NCBI GenBank assembly: GCA_025361765.1 | Contig: JANYJS010000070.1 | Coordinates: 1-45,573, forward strand | Direction: 5' to 3' | Origin: Bacillota bacterium | GTDB taxonomy: Bacteria; Bacillota; Clostridia; Peptostreptococcales; Anaerovoracaceae | Length of the DNA: 45,573 nt | Part shown: positions 23,962 through 32,077 of the stretch, in pieces | Layout: every line of letters begins with the position of its first letter | Numbering within the stretch: the first letter of the stretch is position 1 | The notes under the pieces: model-generated | Seen by the model: only the letters and a program-made list of their open reading frames with translations | Told to the model about the DNA's origin: nothing | Databases searched by the model: none | Made by a program: the position numbers and the translations under genes

Positions 23962-24912
23962 ATGCCAATAATTGAACTGAAAAATATCACAAAAAGCTAT
24001 AAAGGCAAACTGGTTCTCGATGAAATCAGCTTGTCTCTCGAGCGCGGAGAATTCTATACCCTGATTGGTTCTTCGGGCGCCGGGAAAACTACCTTACTTA
24101 GGTTAATCAATGGCCTAGAGAAACCTGACTCTGGATCGATTTATGTGGATGGGAAAGATATTGCCGAATCTGATCTCATTTGCCTGAGGCGCAACATTGG
24201 CTACGTGATCCAAAGTATTGGTCTTTTTCCTCACATGACAATTTATGACAATATCAACTATGTGCCATCCTTAAGCAAGGATGGAAAGGCTCTGCGTCGT
24301 GAACGGGTGAATGAGTTGATAAAGCTCGTAGGGTTGCAGGAGTCTGACTTGCTGAAGTATCCTTCCCAATTAAGCGGCGGACAAAAACAGAGAGTCGGCG
24401 TGGCTAGGGCTTTGGCAGCCAGTCCAGATGTTATTCTTATGGATGAACCTTTCGGAGCGGTGGATGACATCACTAGACATCATCTCCAGGACGAAATTTT
24501 ATCTATTCATGCTATGCTTGGCACAACCATACTATTCGTCACTCATGATATTGAAGAGGCAATCAAGCTTGGGACTAGAATCATAATATTAAACGAGGGT
24601 AAAATTGCGCAATTAGGCTCGAGACATGATATCATTTTTGCTCCCAAAAATGATTTTGTTCAAGAATTTTTAGGCAACAAAAATTATGTTGCCTATCTCA
24701 CAACGACTAAAATAGGAGATGTCTGTGATCCTATTAAAGAAGACATCTCCTGCTACCCGGTCATATCCTCCAAAGAACCTATAATCGAGGGACTTCGCAG
24801 AATTATGAATGGCGAGGCCGAGGCTTTAGCGGTATGCAATTCAGAAAGCCAGATTATTGGCAGATACGATTTGGGCTGTGATAAAAGACTTCGGGCTAAT
24901 TGCATAAAATAA
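23962..24912 (+). CDS. Osmoprotectant ABC transporter ATPase (OpuCA/ProV type), short CBS tail
   Basis: A 316-aa ATPase. The nucleotide-binding domain has Walker A GSSGAGKTT, Q-loop VIQSIGLFPHMT, signature LSGGQKQRVGVARAL, Walker B VILMDEPFGAVD and switch histidine FVTHDIEEA. Full OpuCA/ProV proteins carry two CBS domains that sense ionic strength and reach about 380-400 aa. Here only about 75 residues follow the ATPase core, including one recognisable CBS-like half (DISCYPVISSKEPIIEGLRR and ALAVCNSESQIIGRYDLG), so osmosensing may be altered. The last residues, CDKRLRANCIK, resemble the start of a DUF2087 domain, and the next ORF continues that domain in the same frame after the TAA. Confidence 0.9.
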   Translation: MPIIELKNITKSYKGKLVLDEISLSLERGEFYTLIGSSGAGKTTLLRLINGLEKPDSGSIYVDGKDIAESDLICLRRNIGYVIQSIGLFPHMTIYDNINYVPSLSKDGKALRRERVNELIKLVGLQESDLLKYPSQLSGGQKQRVGVARALAASPDVILMDEPFGAVDDITRHHLQDEILSIHAMLGTTILFVTHDIEEAIKLGTRIIILNEGKIAQLGSRHDIIFAPKNDFVQEFLGNKNYVAYLTTTKIGDVCDPIKEDISCYPVISSKEPIIEGLRRIMNGEAEALAVCNSESQIIGRYDLGCDKRLRANCIK

Positions 24913-24924
24913 CGCGCATTATTT

Positions 24925-25122
24925 GTGGTTCTACGTGAAGTGAGCAAACGCTTCGAGAAGGCACGCATATACTCAGAAAAGGAATTGAACGAGATATTAA
25001 AAGAGGTCTATATTAATGATTACGTTGCCCTCAGAAGATACCTCATCGAATATGGATTTATGGACCGGAAGGCGGATTGCAGCGCTTGCTGGCTCAAAGA
25101 AGAAGGAGGAAGCTGTGAATAA
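24925..25122 (+). CDS. DUF2087-domain small protein, possibly 5'-truncated
   Basis: A 65-aa frame with the core of DUF2087: LREVSKRFEKARIYSEKELNE, shown as REVSKRFEKARIY and SEKELNEILKEV, then DYVALRRYLIEYGFMDR. It is probably a DNA-binding or regulatory helix-turn-helix-like module; the function of the family is unknown. The only start is GTG 24925, with no ribosome binding site, and the frame is the same as that of the ATPase gene, which stops at 24910-24912. The missing N-terminus of the domain seems to lie upstream of that TAA, so this may be a remnant or be expressed only by reinitiation. It overlaps the next gene by eight bases; DUF2087 and this GIY-YIG type are often paired. Confidence 0.55.
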   Translation: MVLREVSKRFEKARIYSEKELNEILKEVYINDYVALRRYLIEYGFMDRKADCSACWLKEEGGSCE

Positions 25123-25465
25123 AGACAACAAAAAAGAGCTTAGAGCTCAATACAAGGAAATGAAATACGAAGCGGGTATTTATCGCGTGATTAATCAGCA
25201 GACCGGCAGATATTATCTGGCCAGCACCACGGATATTCAAGCAATCAGGAACAGATTTGACTTTGCTCAAAAGATAGGTTCGCATACGGCGTTTTCCATC
25301 AAAATGGGTCAGGATTTGGCAAAGTATGGGGTGAACAGTTTTTCGCTTGAAATTCTAGAAGTCCTTGATATGAAGCCGGATATGACACCGGAAAAAATCA
25401 AAGGCGAGCTTAAGCTATTGGTAGCCATGTGGCGCGAAGCCCACAGCGAAGACGATATTTATTAA
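25115..25465 (+). CDS. GIY-YIG nuclease-like small protein
   Basis: A 116-aa protein with the compact GIY-YIG-like pattern AGIYRVINQQTGRYYLASTTDI followed by a conserved helix region, here split as AGIYRVINQQTGRYYL and ASTTDIQAIRNRFDFA; GSHTAFSIKMGQDLAKYG and FSLEILEVL follow. The first element is GIY, but the second reads YYL rather than YIG. The arginine in IRNRFDF matches the family's second-helix arginine. Catalysis is therefore uncertain. The start is GTG 25115, four bases after AAGGAGGA, eight bases inside the DUF2087 frame. Small proteins of this kind are commonly found beside DUF2087 genes. Their biological role is unknown. Confidence 0.75.
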   Translation: MNKDNKKELRAQYKEMKYEAGIYRVINQQTGRYYLASTTDIQAIRNRFDFAQKIGSHTAFSIKMGQDLAKYGVNSFSLEILEVLDMKPDMTPEKIKGELKLLVAMWREAHSEDDIY

Positions 25466-25565
25466 GTCGAAAATCAAACCGGTTTATGATACAATCATAT
25501 CGCATCCGCGATATCGGAGCTCAGATAATCGGTTGCGATTTCTTAATGGAAGTTGAGGCTTTGAT

Positions 25566-26234
25566 ATGGTGAATATAGGGAATGCTTGGGATCGATTGCT
25601 TGCGGAAGAGTTTGAAAAGGAATACTATTTAAAGCTCCGGAGTTTTCTAATAGATGAATACAGAACCCAAAAAATCTATCCGGATAAAAATGCCATTTTC
25701 AATGCCGTTAAACTGACGGATTATCCCGATGTCAAAGCTGTGATTCTTGGACAGGATCCCTATCATGGCCCTGGTCAAGCTCATGGACTATGCTTTTCCG
25801 TTCAAAAGGGCATCACTAAGCCGCCATCACTGGTCAATATTTTCAAGGAGTTGAAAGTGGATATCGGAGTAGAGACGCCTAATCATGGCTGTCTTGAAGA
25901 TTGGGCCAAAAAGGGAGTTTTGCTTCTTAACACAGCCCTGACCGTGCGCGAAGGAGAAGCCAACGCACATAAAGGGAAAGGCTGGGAAGTCTTCACAGAT
26001 AAGATTATTGACCTATTAAATGAAAGAAAAGAGCCCATGGTGTTTATGCTTTGGGGAGCCAACGCCAGGGCAAAGGAAAACTTGATTACCAATAACAGAC
26101 ACTGCATTTTAGCTGCTGCTCACCCAAGTCCTTTATCGGCTCACAACGGGTTTTTCGGCTGCAGACATTTTTCTAAAGCCAATGCCTTTTTAGTCCAAAC
26201 AGAAAGAGAGATTGATTGGTCGATCAGCGAATAA
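25566..26234 (+). CDS. ung: Uracil-DNA glycosylase
   Basis: Ung removes uracil from DNA as the first step of base-excision repair. The 222-aa protein has the family-1 motifs: [18 protein letters not shown] with catalytic Asp64, the internal LLNTALTV segment with the uracil-binding Asn, and the C-terminal [21 protein letters not shown] region with the leucine-intercalation loop and the catalytic-type His in HPSPLS. The length is normal. ATG 25566 has a modest GAGG nine bases upstream. Upstream, at 25497-25514, ATATCGC-ATCC-GCGATAT forms a short dyad. It is convergent with the minus-strand methyltransferase gene. Confidence 0.96.
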   Translation: MVNIGNAWDRLLAEEFEKEYYLKLRSFLIDEYRTQKIYPDKNAIFNAVKLTDYPDVKAVILGQDPYHGPGQAHGLCFSVQKGITKPPSLVNIFKELKVDIGVETPNHGCLEDWAKKGVLLLNTALTVREGEANAHKGKGWEVFTDKIIDLLNERKEPMVFMLWGANARAKENLITNNRHCILAAAHPSPLSAHNGFFGCRHFSKANAFLVQTEREIDWSISE

Positions 26235-26317
26235 CTGTTGCCTATTAATTTTCGTAAATCAATTATCAGATGGCTATTATTCCGGAGTCAACAGCCGATG
26301 ATCGTGGCTGAAACGCT

Positions 26318-27457
26318 TTATTTTAACTGACCTATTGTTGGAACGACATGCCAGAAATCAACAAGGCTCTCGTAAGCCTCTTTCGCAGAGGCGCTCGGCT
26401 GTTTGATTTTAAGGGCTTTGATCATAATATTTTTGGCTGTATGTTCAAGGCTTGTGAATTCAACCATAGAAACCTCATATCCATTTTCTTCTAATTTGAG
26501 ACCGCGAAGCGTATCAGTCAGGATTGCTGTAAACCGGTCTTTTAAAAGACCATGCTTTAACATGGGGTCATTGATTTTATTGCTAAGCTGTTCAAAAAGC
26601 TCATGCTGACAGCAGGGGACGGAAAGAATGACGGCTGCACCCCAGGACACAGCTTTAATCAGTGCGAAGTCCGTGGCAGTGTCACAGGCGTGAAGCGTAA
26701 CCACCATATCTGCTTTGCCATCGGCCTCATAGCCTTCGATATCGCCGACTTTAAAACTGAGACTATCATAACCCAAATCCAGGGCTACTCTATTACAAAA
26801 ATCAATCACATCTTCTTTGAGGTCGAGACCTACAATCTCAACTTGTCTCTTCTTTAACAACTTAAGATAATAATATAGAGCGAAAGTGAGATATGCTTTA
26901 CCACAGCCAAAATCAATAATAAGCAGGTTTTTATCCACAGGAAAATGTTTAAGGGAATCCTCTACAATCTCCAGGAATTTATTGATTTGACGAAATTTGG
27001 CATAATATTTCTTTAGGACTTGTCCTTCCTGGCCCATGACGCCGAGGCGTATCAAGAAGTCACAAGGTGTACCGTCGGGAATCAAATACTGCTTAATCTG
27101 GTTGTGAGAAAGACTCTCCAGTTGTTTTGACGGAGGCTTTTTTATGAGTTTTGGCTGGTCAATTTTTGAAACTAGAATCTGGTAATCAGCTTTTGTGGAA
27201 AAGATGTTCGCTTGTTTGAAGTCATTGGTTAACAAAGCTAATATCATGGCATAGCAGTCTTCCTTTTCAATATTTTTATGAAGCACTTTTTTTTCACTAT
27301 GGTATTCCAATTGATAAGCGGCCAGACCATGGATAGCGACAGGACGCAAAACCACCTTCTGATAGGCCAGACTTTTCCTTCGGCTTCCAGAAAATATCAT
27401 GCGAATCAGGGTATTATCTTCAATTAGGGAATTTATCAAATTGTTTAATTCATTCAT
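26318..27457 (-). CDS. Class I SAM-dependent methyltransferase of unknown substrate
   Basis: A 379-aa protein. The first 160 residues are not recognised and may bind the substrate. A Rossmann-fold methyltransferase domain follows: motif I LLIIDFGCGKAYLTFALYYYL (seen as LIIDFGCGKAYLTF), the acidic motif II end EIVGLDLKEDVIDFC, and DMVVTLHACDTATDFAL with an HACD motif, then VPCCQHEL. This is the arrangement of the methyltransferase group that includes eukaryotic TRM13-like and GSTCD-like enzymes, so an RNA substrate is possible, but this is an inference. ATG 27457 is preferred; a TTG at 27463 is also in frame. It lies downstream of the plsC-like gene on the same strand. The region around the start codon is duplicated upstream. 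Confidence 0.78.
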   Translation of the reverse strand: MNELNNLINSLIEDNTLIRMIFSGSRRKSLAYQKVVLRPVAIHGLAAYQLEYHSEKKVLHKNIEKEDCYAMILALLTNDFKQANIFSTKADYQILVSKIDQPKLIKKPPSKQLESLSHNQIKQYLIPDGTPCDFLIRLGVMGQEGQVLKKYYAKFRQINKFLEIVEDSLKHFPVDKNLLIIDFGCGKAYLTFALYYYLKLLKKRQVEIVGLDLKEDVIDFCNRVALDLGYDSLSFKVGDIEGYEADGKADMVVTLHACDTATDFALIKAVSWGAAVILSVPCCQHELFEQLSNKINDPMLKHGLLKDRFTAILTDTLRGLKLEENGYEVSMVEFTSLEHTAKNIMIKALKIKQPSASAKEAYESLVDFWHVVPTIGQLK

Positions 27458-27515
27458 AATCAAATATCTTCTTTATTTATAAATTCATTCATAATCAAAA
27501 CTTTTCTTTATATAT
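27447..27515. repeat. 35-bp period direct duplication over the methyltransferase start
   Basis: The 18-bp AATTCATTCATAATCAAA occurs at 27447-27464 and 27482-27499, followed in both by similar TTCTTTAT-containing sequence. The first copy contains the methyltransferase start codon, so a decoy start and leader lie upstream in the second copy. Confidence 0.8.
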
Positions 27516-27530
27516 GAATTCATTTCATAC

Positions 27531-28247
27531 TTAGATTTCTTCTCTACTTTTTAGTATTAGACTTTTGATTTCTTCGCCTATGGCTCTAGCCTTATCTTTT
27601 GGCATGCCTTCTGTTTCGATAGGGGGGAGTATCCTGAGTCTGACAGTCCCAGGCTTTATCCAGATCCCGTGCTCCTCCATGATTTTGTAGGAACCATCAA
27701 TGGAGACTGGTACCAGCGGAGCACCGGTTTTAAAGGCCATTTTAAAGGCGCCGGATTTAAATTCGCCTAAAGCTTCCCCTTTGCTTCGGGTACCCTCGGG
27801 AAATATGATAATGGAGTGACCGCCTTCGAGTATTTCTGAAGAATTAGACAGCGCAGTCAAAGACTGGCGCGCATCTTTGCGATCGATAAAAATACAGTTT
27901 AAATGCTTCATCCAAGTACTGATGAAAGGCATTTTTTTGAGTTCAATTTTGGCTACAAAGCCTTTAGGTTTATCAAGGCTCGCTAGCAGGATGGGAATAT
28001 CAAAATTACCCTGGTGATTGCTGATAAAAACTGCAGGAACTTCCGGAATATTCTCAAGACCAGAGACCACAACCTTAACACCGGCAACGTTCAGCATGCT
28101 TGAAGACCAATTGCGCACGACTCTTTCAAGAAGCGCATCCAGTTTAATCTTTTGTCCTGTTTCGGACAATTCATTGGCCTTTAGCATATCAGGGAAAATT
28201 CTCAACAAATAGACCCAGAAATTAATAAACCAAATAATGGTGCGCAT
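27531..28247 (-). CDS. 1-acyl-sn-glycerol-3-phosphate acyltransferase (PlsC family)
   Basis: A 238-aa membrane-associated acyltransferase that would convert lysophosphatidic acid to phosphatidic acid in phospholipid synthesis. The four PlsC blocks are present: block I SNHQGNFDIP with the catalytic H-x4-D, block II CIFIDRKDA, block III FPEGTRSKG with the glycerophosphate-binding residues, and block IV-like GAPLVPVSIDGSY. One hydrophobic segment (IIWFINFWVYLLRIF) opens the protein. The ATG at 28247 follows AAGGAGG by five bases, so the longer frame starting at 28289 is not used. It is divergent from typA, and the methyltransferase gene follows after the 35-bp duplication. The acyl specificity is unknown. 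Confidence 0.9.
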   Translation of the reverse strand: MRTIIWFINFWVYLLRIFPDMLKANELSETGQKIKLDALLERVVRNWSSSMLNVAGVKVVVSGLENIPEVPAVFISNHQGNFDIPILLASLDKPKGFVAKIELKKMPFISTWMKHLNCIFIDRKDARQSLTALSNSSEILEGGHSIIIFPEGTRSKGEALGEFKSGAFKMAFKTGAPLVPVSIDGSYKIMEEHGIWIKPGTVRLRILPPIETEGMPKDKARAIGEEIKSLILKSREEI

Positions 28248-28373
28248 GTTATCCTCCTTTTCGGCTATAAAAACGTTCGATTTATGCAAGTTAGATGGTT
28301 ATTCGAACGATGGTTGAATGAAAAGTGACTCTACTACTCTTCAAGCAATAATATAGTCCATTTTAACATTGTT

Positions 28374-28402
28374 TTGTGTCTTATGTCAAAGTGTGTTATA
28401 AT
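28374..28402 (+). promoter_or_regulatory. Sigma-A type promoter for typA
   Basis: TTGTGT (28374-28379) and perfect TATAAT (28397-28402) are separated by 17 bases, 45 bases upstream of the typA ATG. Confidence 0.75.
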
Positions 28403-28446
28403 ATTTCAGTTGCAATGAAGAATTCAACGGGAAAGCAGGGAATAGA

Positions 28447-30255
28447 ATGGGAAGAAAACAAAAAATAGTCAACATAGCAGTTATTGCCCATGTTGATGCA
28501 GGCAAATCGACCCTCGTGGATGCCTTTTTATCTCAGAGTGGGGTATTTAGGGAAAACCAGGAAGTCGTCGACTGTGTTATGGACAGCAATGATATTGAAA
28601 GAGAACGCGGAATTACGATTTATTCAAAAAATTGCTCTATAATGTATAAAGACATTAAGATTAATATAGTGGATACACCCGGACATGCAGATTTTTCATC
28701 TGAGGTCGAACGCATTATCAGGACCGTAGATACAGTTATTTTACTGGTAGACTCCAGCGAAGGACCTATGCCGCAGACCAGATTTGTCCTTCAAAAATCA
28801 TTAGAGCTAGGGCTTCGTCCGATACTACTGATTAATAAAATCGATAAAAAGGATCAACGCGCTAAGGAAGTCGTTGACATGGTTTATGAACTTTTTATGG
28901 AGCTTGACGCTTCCAATGAACAGCTGGACTTTCCGATTTTGTATGGCATCACTAAGGATGGAGTAGCTAAATGTGAAATGGAGGACGAAAGCGTCGACAT
29001 CTCACCTTTATTCGAGGCAGTACTTAAGCATGTCCATACCTATCCGAATCTTAATAAAGAACCACTTCAACTTCAAATTTCAACCCTTGCCTATGATGAC
29101 TATATTGGCAGACTAGGCATTGGCAGAATCTATAAAGGGAAAATACACGAAGGTCAGACCGTTGCCGTGGCCAAAGAAGACGGTTCAATCGTATCAAAGA
29201 AAATTAACCAGATATTTGTCTATAGAGGCATGAAAAGGGTACCGGTCACGGAAGCGGAGAGTGGTGATATCGTTGTGATTTCAGGTATTTCTGACATCAC
29301 TATTGGCGAAACCATTTGCGATCCTAAACATCCTCATGCACTTCCTATGATCAGCATAGAAGCGCCGACTTTATCCATGAATTTTCTTGTTAATAAATCG
29401 CCATTTGCGGGCAGATCGGGTAAGTTTGTTACCACGAGGCATCTCAAAGAGCGGCTGGAAAAAGAGCTGGAAGTTAACGTTGGTCTTCTTGTTGAATCTC
29501 TTGGCAGTACAGATGGCTATAAGGTATCTGGTCGTGGAGAGCTCCATCTGTCAATTTTGCTCGAAAACATGAGAAGAGAAGGCTATGAGATTGGTGTCTC
29601 GAAGCCTGAAGTCATCATGCACATGGAAGATGGAAAAATGAATGAACCTATAGAGCGACTTGTGGTAAGCGTCCCGGAGGAATACGCCGGTGCGGTTATT
29701 TCAAAACTGAACATTAGAAAAGGTATGATGGTTTCCATGTCCAGCAAGGAGGGCTTTGCCAAGCTGGAATACCTGGTGCCGACTAGAGGGCTGCTCGGAT
29801 ACAGAAGCGATTTTATTAATGATACCAGGGGCGAAGGCACGCTGGTCAGACGTTTCGAAACCTTCGAACCCTACAAGGGAGAAATTCCTCAGAGAACCAA
29901 TGGAGTCGTCATTTCGCAGGAGGAAGGCGTATCAACGCCTTATGCACTTTTCAACATCAGCGAAAGAGCGTCACTCTTCATTCACCCGGGCACCAAGGTC
30001 TATGAAGGCATGATAGTGGGCATGAACAGCAGAAATGAAGATATGATCGTTAACCCGTGTAAGGCAAAAAAAGCATCTAATATGAGATCTTCCGGAAACG
30101 ATGATTCTGTAAAGCTATCTCCACCTAGAATTTTAAATCTTGAAGAAGCACTTGAATTTATCAATGACGATGAGCTTGTTGAAGTTACACCTGATGATAT
30201 CAGAATCAGAAAGAAATTTCTCAAGGAATTGGAACGCAGAAGAAATCCCAAATAA
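28447..30255 (+). CDS. typA: Ribosome-associated GTPase TypA/BipA
   Basis: A 602-aa translational GTPase of the EF-G superfamily that acts in ribosome assembly and stress or cold adaptation. The G domain shows [10 protein letters not shown] (G1), RERGITI (G2), DTPGHADF (G3) and NKIDKKD (G4). Downstream are the beta-barrel and the BipA-specific regions: [16 protein letters not shown], then [20 protein letters not shown], seen as [15 protein letters not shown], and [16 protein letters not shown] in the C-terminal domain. G1 has HVDAGKST where HVDHGKTT is most common; this is still compatible with a P-loop. The ATG follows AAAGCAGGGAA. A 65-aa membrane protein gene follows 27 bases later in the same direction and may be cotranscribed. 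Confidence 0.95.
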   Translation: MGRKQKIVNIAVIAHVDAGKSTLVDAFLSQSGVFRENQEVVDCVMDSNDIERERGITIYSKNCSIMYKDIKINIVDTPGHADFSSEVERIIRTVDTVILLVDSSEGPMPQTRFVLQKSLELGLRPILLINKIDKKDQRAKEVVDMVYELFMELDASNEQLDFPILYGITKDGVAKCEMEDESVDISPLFEAVLKHVHTYPNLNKEPLQLQISTLAYDDYIGRLGIGRIYKGKIHEGQTVAVAKEDGSIVSKKINQIFVYRGMKRVPVTEAESGDIVVISGISDITIGETICDPKHPHALPMISIEAPTLSMNFLVNKSPFAGRSGKFVTTRHLKERLEKELEVNVGLLVESLGSTDGYKVSGRGELHLSILLENMRREGYEIGVSKPEVIMHMEDGKMNEPIERLVVSVPEEYAGAVISKLNIRKGMMVSMSSKEGFAKLEYLVPTRGLLGYRSDFINDTRGEGTLVRRFETFEPYKGEIPQRTNGVVISQEEGVSTPYALFNISERASLFIHPGTKVYEGMIVGMNSRNEDMIVNPCKAKKASNMRSSGNDDSVKLSPPRILNLEEALEFINDDELVEVTPDDIRIRKKFLKELERRRNPK

Positions 30256-30282
30256 CACTTATTTTACAGGAGGATTCGGGAA

Positions 30283-30480
30283 ATGGGAAAATATGCATCT
30301 AGATTAGGACCGGTCACAGGCTATTGGATCCTCATTATTGCAGCCATCGGTCTTGCGAAGCTGCTGAACCTTATTGATCTTAACGATACGATGGCGACCA
30401 TCAAATATCTGGGGTTTGTTACAGTAGGATATATTGTCCTCAATTTGGCCTTAGCGGCTTATAATAGCTATAAAAAATAA
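30283..30480 (+). CDS. Small two-helix membrane protein, unrecognised
   Basis: A 65-aa protein with two predicted membrane helices, at about residues 13-29 (YWILIIAAIGLAKLLNL) and 38-60 (TIKYLGFVTVGYIVLNLALA). It does not match a family that I know. The ATG follows AGGAGG with eight bases between (ACAGGAGGATTCGGGAAATG). It is 27 bases downstream of typA. A weak terminator-like hairpin follows at 30493-30512, so it probably ends the typA transcript. Confidence 0.7.
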   Translation: MGKYASRLGPVTGYWILIIAAIGLAKLLNLIDLNDTMATIKYLGFVTVGYIVLNLALAAYNSYKK

Positions 30481-30492
30481 GCCGCCTTTGCC

Positions 30493-30512
30493 AAAATCAC
30501 GGGGATTTTTTT
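30493..30512 (+). terminator. Weak intrinsic terminator after typA operon
   Basis: AAAATC (30493-30498) pairs with GATTTT (30504-30509) around ACGGG, followed by more T residues. The stem is short and A/T rich, so efficiency is doubtful. Confidence 0.4.
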
Positions 30513-30523
30513 GTTTCTAGAAC

Positions 30524-30552
30524 TTGACCAATTGATGAAAATGTGATATCTT
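30524..30552 (+). promoter_or_regulatory. Sigma-A type promoter of the pyr operon
   Basis: TTGACC (30524-30529) and TATCTT (30547-30552) are separated by 17 bases, ending about 20 bases before the PyrR-type binding loop. Confidence 0.7.
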
Positions 30553-30571
30553 TACCAAAGTTAAATAAAGT

Positions 30572-30603
30572 CCTTTAAAAGCGATCCTGAGAGATCGAAA
30601 AGG
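30572..30603 (+). promoter_or_regulatory. PyrR-binding loop of the pyr attenuator
   Basis: The RNA folds as CCTTT...AAAGG with an inner CGATC-CTGAGA-GATCG hairpin. The loop region ATCCTGAGAGAT matches the PyrR target consensus (A-R-U-C-C-N-G-N-G-A-G-G-Y-U) except for one or two positions. In Bacillus, PyrR bound to UMP stabilises this anti-antiterminator and lets the downstream terminator form. Confidence 0.85.
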
Positions 30604-30677
30604 AAGAGCGGCGTTGCGTTATGCAACAAAGTGTTACTGCGTGTATGCGGCCTTCCTTTTTAGGAAGGCTTTTTTTA
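30598..30677 (+). terminator. Pyr operon attenuator: antiterminator arm and intrinsic terminator
   Basis: The terminator stem is GCCTTCCT (30650-30657) with AGGAAGGC (30662-30669) and seven T residues. The alternative AAAAGGAAG at 30598-30606 can pair with CTTCCTTTT at 30652-30660 to form the antiterminator. A hairpin GTTGC-GTTAT-GCAAC lies between them. The mutually exclusive pairings fit Bacillus-type PyrR attenuation. Confidence 0.88.
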
Positions 30678-30719
30678 TCTCTTTAAGTTAACTCTGTGAG
30701 GTTAAGAAGGGAGGAACCC

Positions 30720-31640
30720 ATGTTAAAAGGAAGACATTTGCTAGAGCCTCTAGATTTTAGCATCAGCGAACTTGACGACGTATTTGCGCTAGCAGAAGAA
30801 ATCATCATTCAGCCTGAATTGTTCGCCCGGGTATGCTCGGGGAAATTACTTGCCACTCTTTTCTACGAACCAAGTACCCGTACCCGCTTTAGTTTTGAGG
30901 CGGCTATGTATAAGCTTGGTGGACAAGTCATCGGTTTTTCAGAACCAAACTCAAGCTCTGTTGTTAAAGGTGAAAGCATTGCAGACACTATTCGTACAGT
31001 CGCCTGCTATGCGGATATTGCTGTGATGCGCCATCCAAAAGAGGGCGCGCCTAAAGTGGCTGCCTATAACACCAGCATGCCGGTAATCAATGCAGGAGAC
31101 GGCGGACATCAGCATCCAACCCAGACTTTGACGGATCTCTTGACGATTAAAAGCATTAAAGGCAGTCTGAATAATCTTACGGTTGGCCTTTGCGGAGATT
31201 TGAAATTTGGGAGAACCACCCATTCTCTCATCGAAGCTTTGGCCAGATATGAGGGAATAAGGTTCGTGCTGATTTCACCTGAGGAATTGAGAGTCCCTGA
31301 TTATATCAGAAAAGAAGTGCTGACTAAAAAAGGCAGATCCTTCACTGAAGTCGAAAGCATGGAAGAGGCATTGCCCATTTTGGACATCCTTTATATGACC
31401 AGGGTTCAAAAGGAGCGCTTTTTTAATGAGGAAGACTACGTGCGCTTGAAGGACCGTTACATTCTGGACGCAGAAAAGATGAAGTTGGCTCATGAGGACA
31501 TGATGGTGCTACATCCACTTCCAAGGGTCAATGAGATTGCAGTCGAGGTTGACAATGACCCCAGAGCCTTTTATTTTCAGCAGGCAAAGTACGGCATGTT
31601 TGTCAGAATGGCGCTTATTATGAAATTATTGGGGGTGTAA
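30720..31640 (+). CDS. pyrB: Aspartate carbamoyltransferase catalytic chain
   Basis: PyrB condenses carbamoyl phosphate and L-aspartate to N-carbamoyl-L-aspartate. The carbamoyl-phosphate loop [16 protein letters not shown], the SSSVVKGES loop with its Lys, HPTQTLTDL, and the aspartate-binding [10 protein letters not shown] and HPLPRVNEI segments are all present. The protein has 306 aa, as for class B enzymes that pair with PyrI. The ATG at 30720 follows GGGAGGAA; an in-frame upstream start at 30696 lacks a site. It is the first gene behind the PyrR attenuator, and its regulatory chain gene follows after three bases. Confidence 0.96.
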   Translation: MLKGRHLLEPLDFSISELDDVFALAEEIIIQPELFARVCSGKLLATLFYEPSTRTRFSFEAAMYKLGGQVIGFSEPNSSSVVKGESIADTIRTVACYADIAVMRHPKEGAPKVAAYNTSMPVINAGDGGHQHPTQTLTDLLTIKSIKGSLNNLTVGLCGDLKFGRTTHSLIEALARYEGIRFVLISPEELRVPDYIRKEVLTKKGRSFTEVESMEEALPILDILYMTRVQKERFFNEEDYVRLKDRYILDAEKMKLAHEDMMVLHPLPRVNEIAVEVDNDPRAFYFQQAKYGMFVRMALIMKLLGV

Positions 31641-31643
31641 CAG

Positions 31644-32075
31644 ATGGTTTTAGTAAACAGCATAGCAAAAGGAATCGTCATCGATCATGTCAGCGCCGGA
31701 CGAGGTATTAAAATTATCAACCATTTGGGCATTGATAAGGCGGAGTACACGGTTGCCTTTATTATGAACGCAAGCAGCAATAAATACGGAAAAAAGGACA
31801 TCATAAAAATTGAGAATGAGATTGATGTGGACCTGGCTGCACTGGGTTTAATTGATCCACAGGCAACGGTCAATATCATTGAAAGTCACGTCATCACTAG
31901 AAAAATCAATCTTAAACTACCCGAAAAAGTGGTGAATATCATCACATGCAAGAATCCCAGATGCGTGACCTCCGTTGAGAAAAACGCACCCCAGATCTTT
32001 CGCCTGGTTGACAAAGAAAACAGAGAATATCAGTGTGAATACTGCGATGATATCGTCGATGTAAAGGGGGAGTAG
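31644..32075 (+). CDS. pyrI: Aspartate carbamoyltransferase regulatory chain
   Basis: PyrI binds CTP, ATP and UTP and links PyrB trimers into the allosteric holoenzyme. The 143-aa chain has the N-terminal nucleotide domain (KGIVIDHVSAGRGIKI, N-terminal regulatory strand) and the zinc domain with four cysteines in the classic spacing: CKNPRC (C-x4-C) and CEYC (C-x2-C), separated by about 23 residues. An SD-like GGGGGTG precedes the ATG. Presence of PyrI means that pyrimidine end products control ATCase activity as well as transcription. Confidence 0.94.
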   Translation: MVLVNSIAKGIVIDHVSAGRGIKIINHLGIDKAEYTVAFIMNASSNKYGKKDIIKIENEIDVDLAALGLIDPQATVNIIESHVITRKINLKLPEKVVNIITCKNPRCVTSVEKNAPQIFRLVDKENREYQCEYCDDIVDVKGE

Positions 32076-32077
32076 CC

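Noticed and set aside
25497-25514. ATATCGC/GCGATAT hairpin before ung
   Set aside because: Too short and without a U-tract to call a terminator or operator, though it is noted in the ung entry.
26291-26309. CAGCC/GGCTG hairpin between ung and the methyltransferase gene as a terminator
   Set aside because: The five-base stem lacks a following T-run on either strand, so support is too weak.
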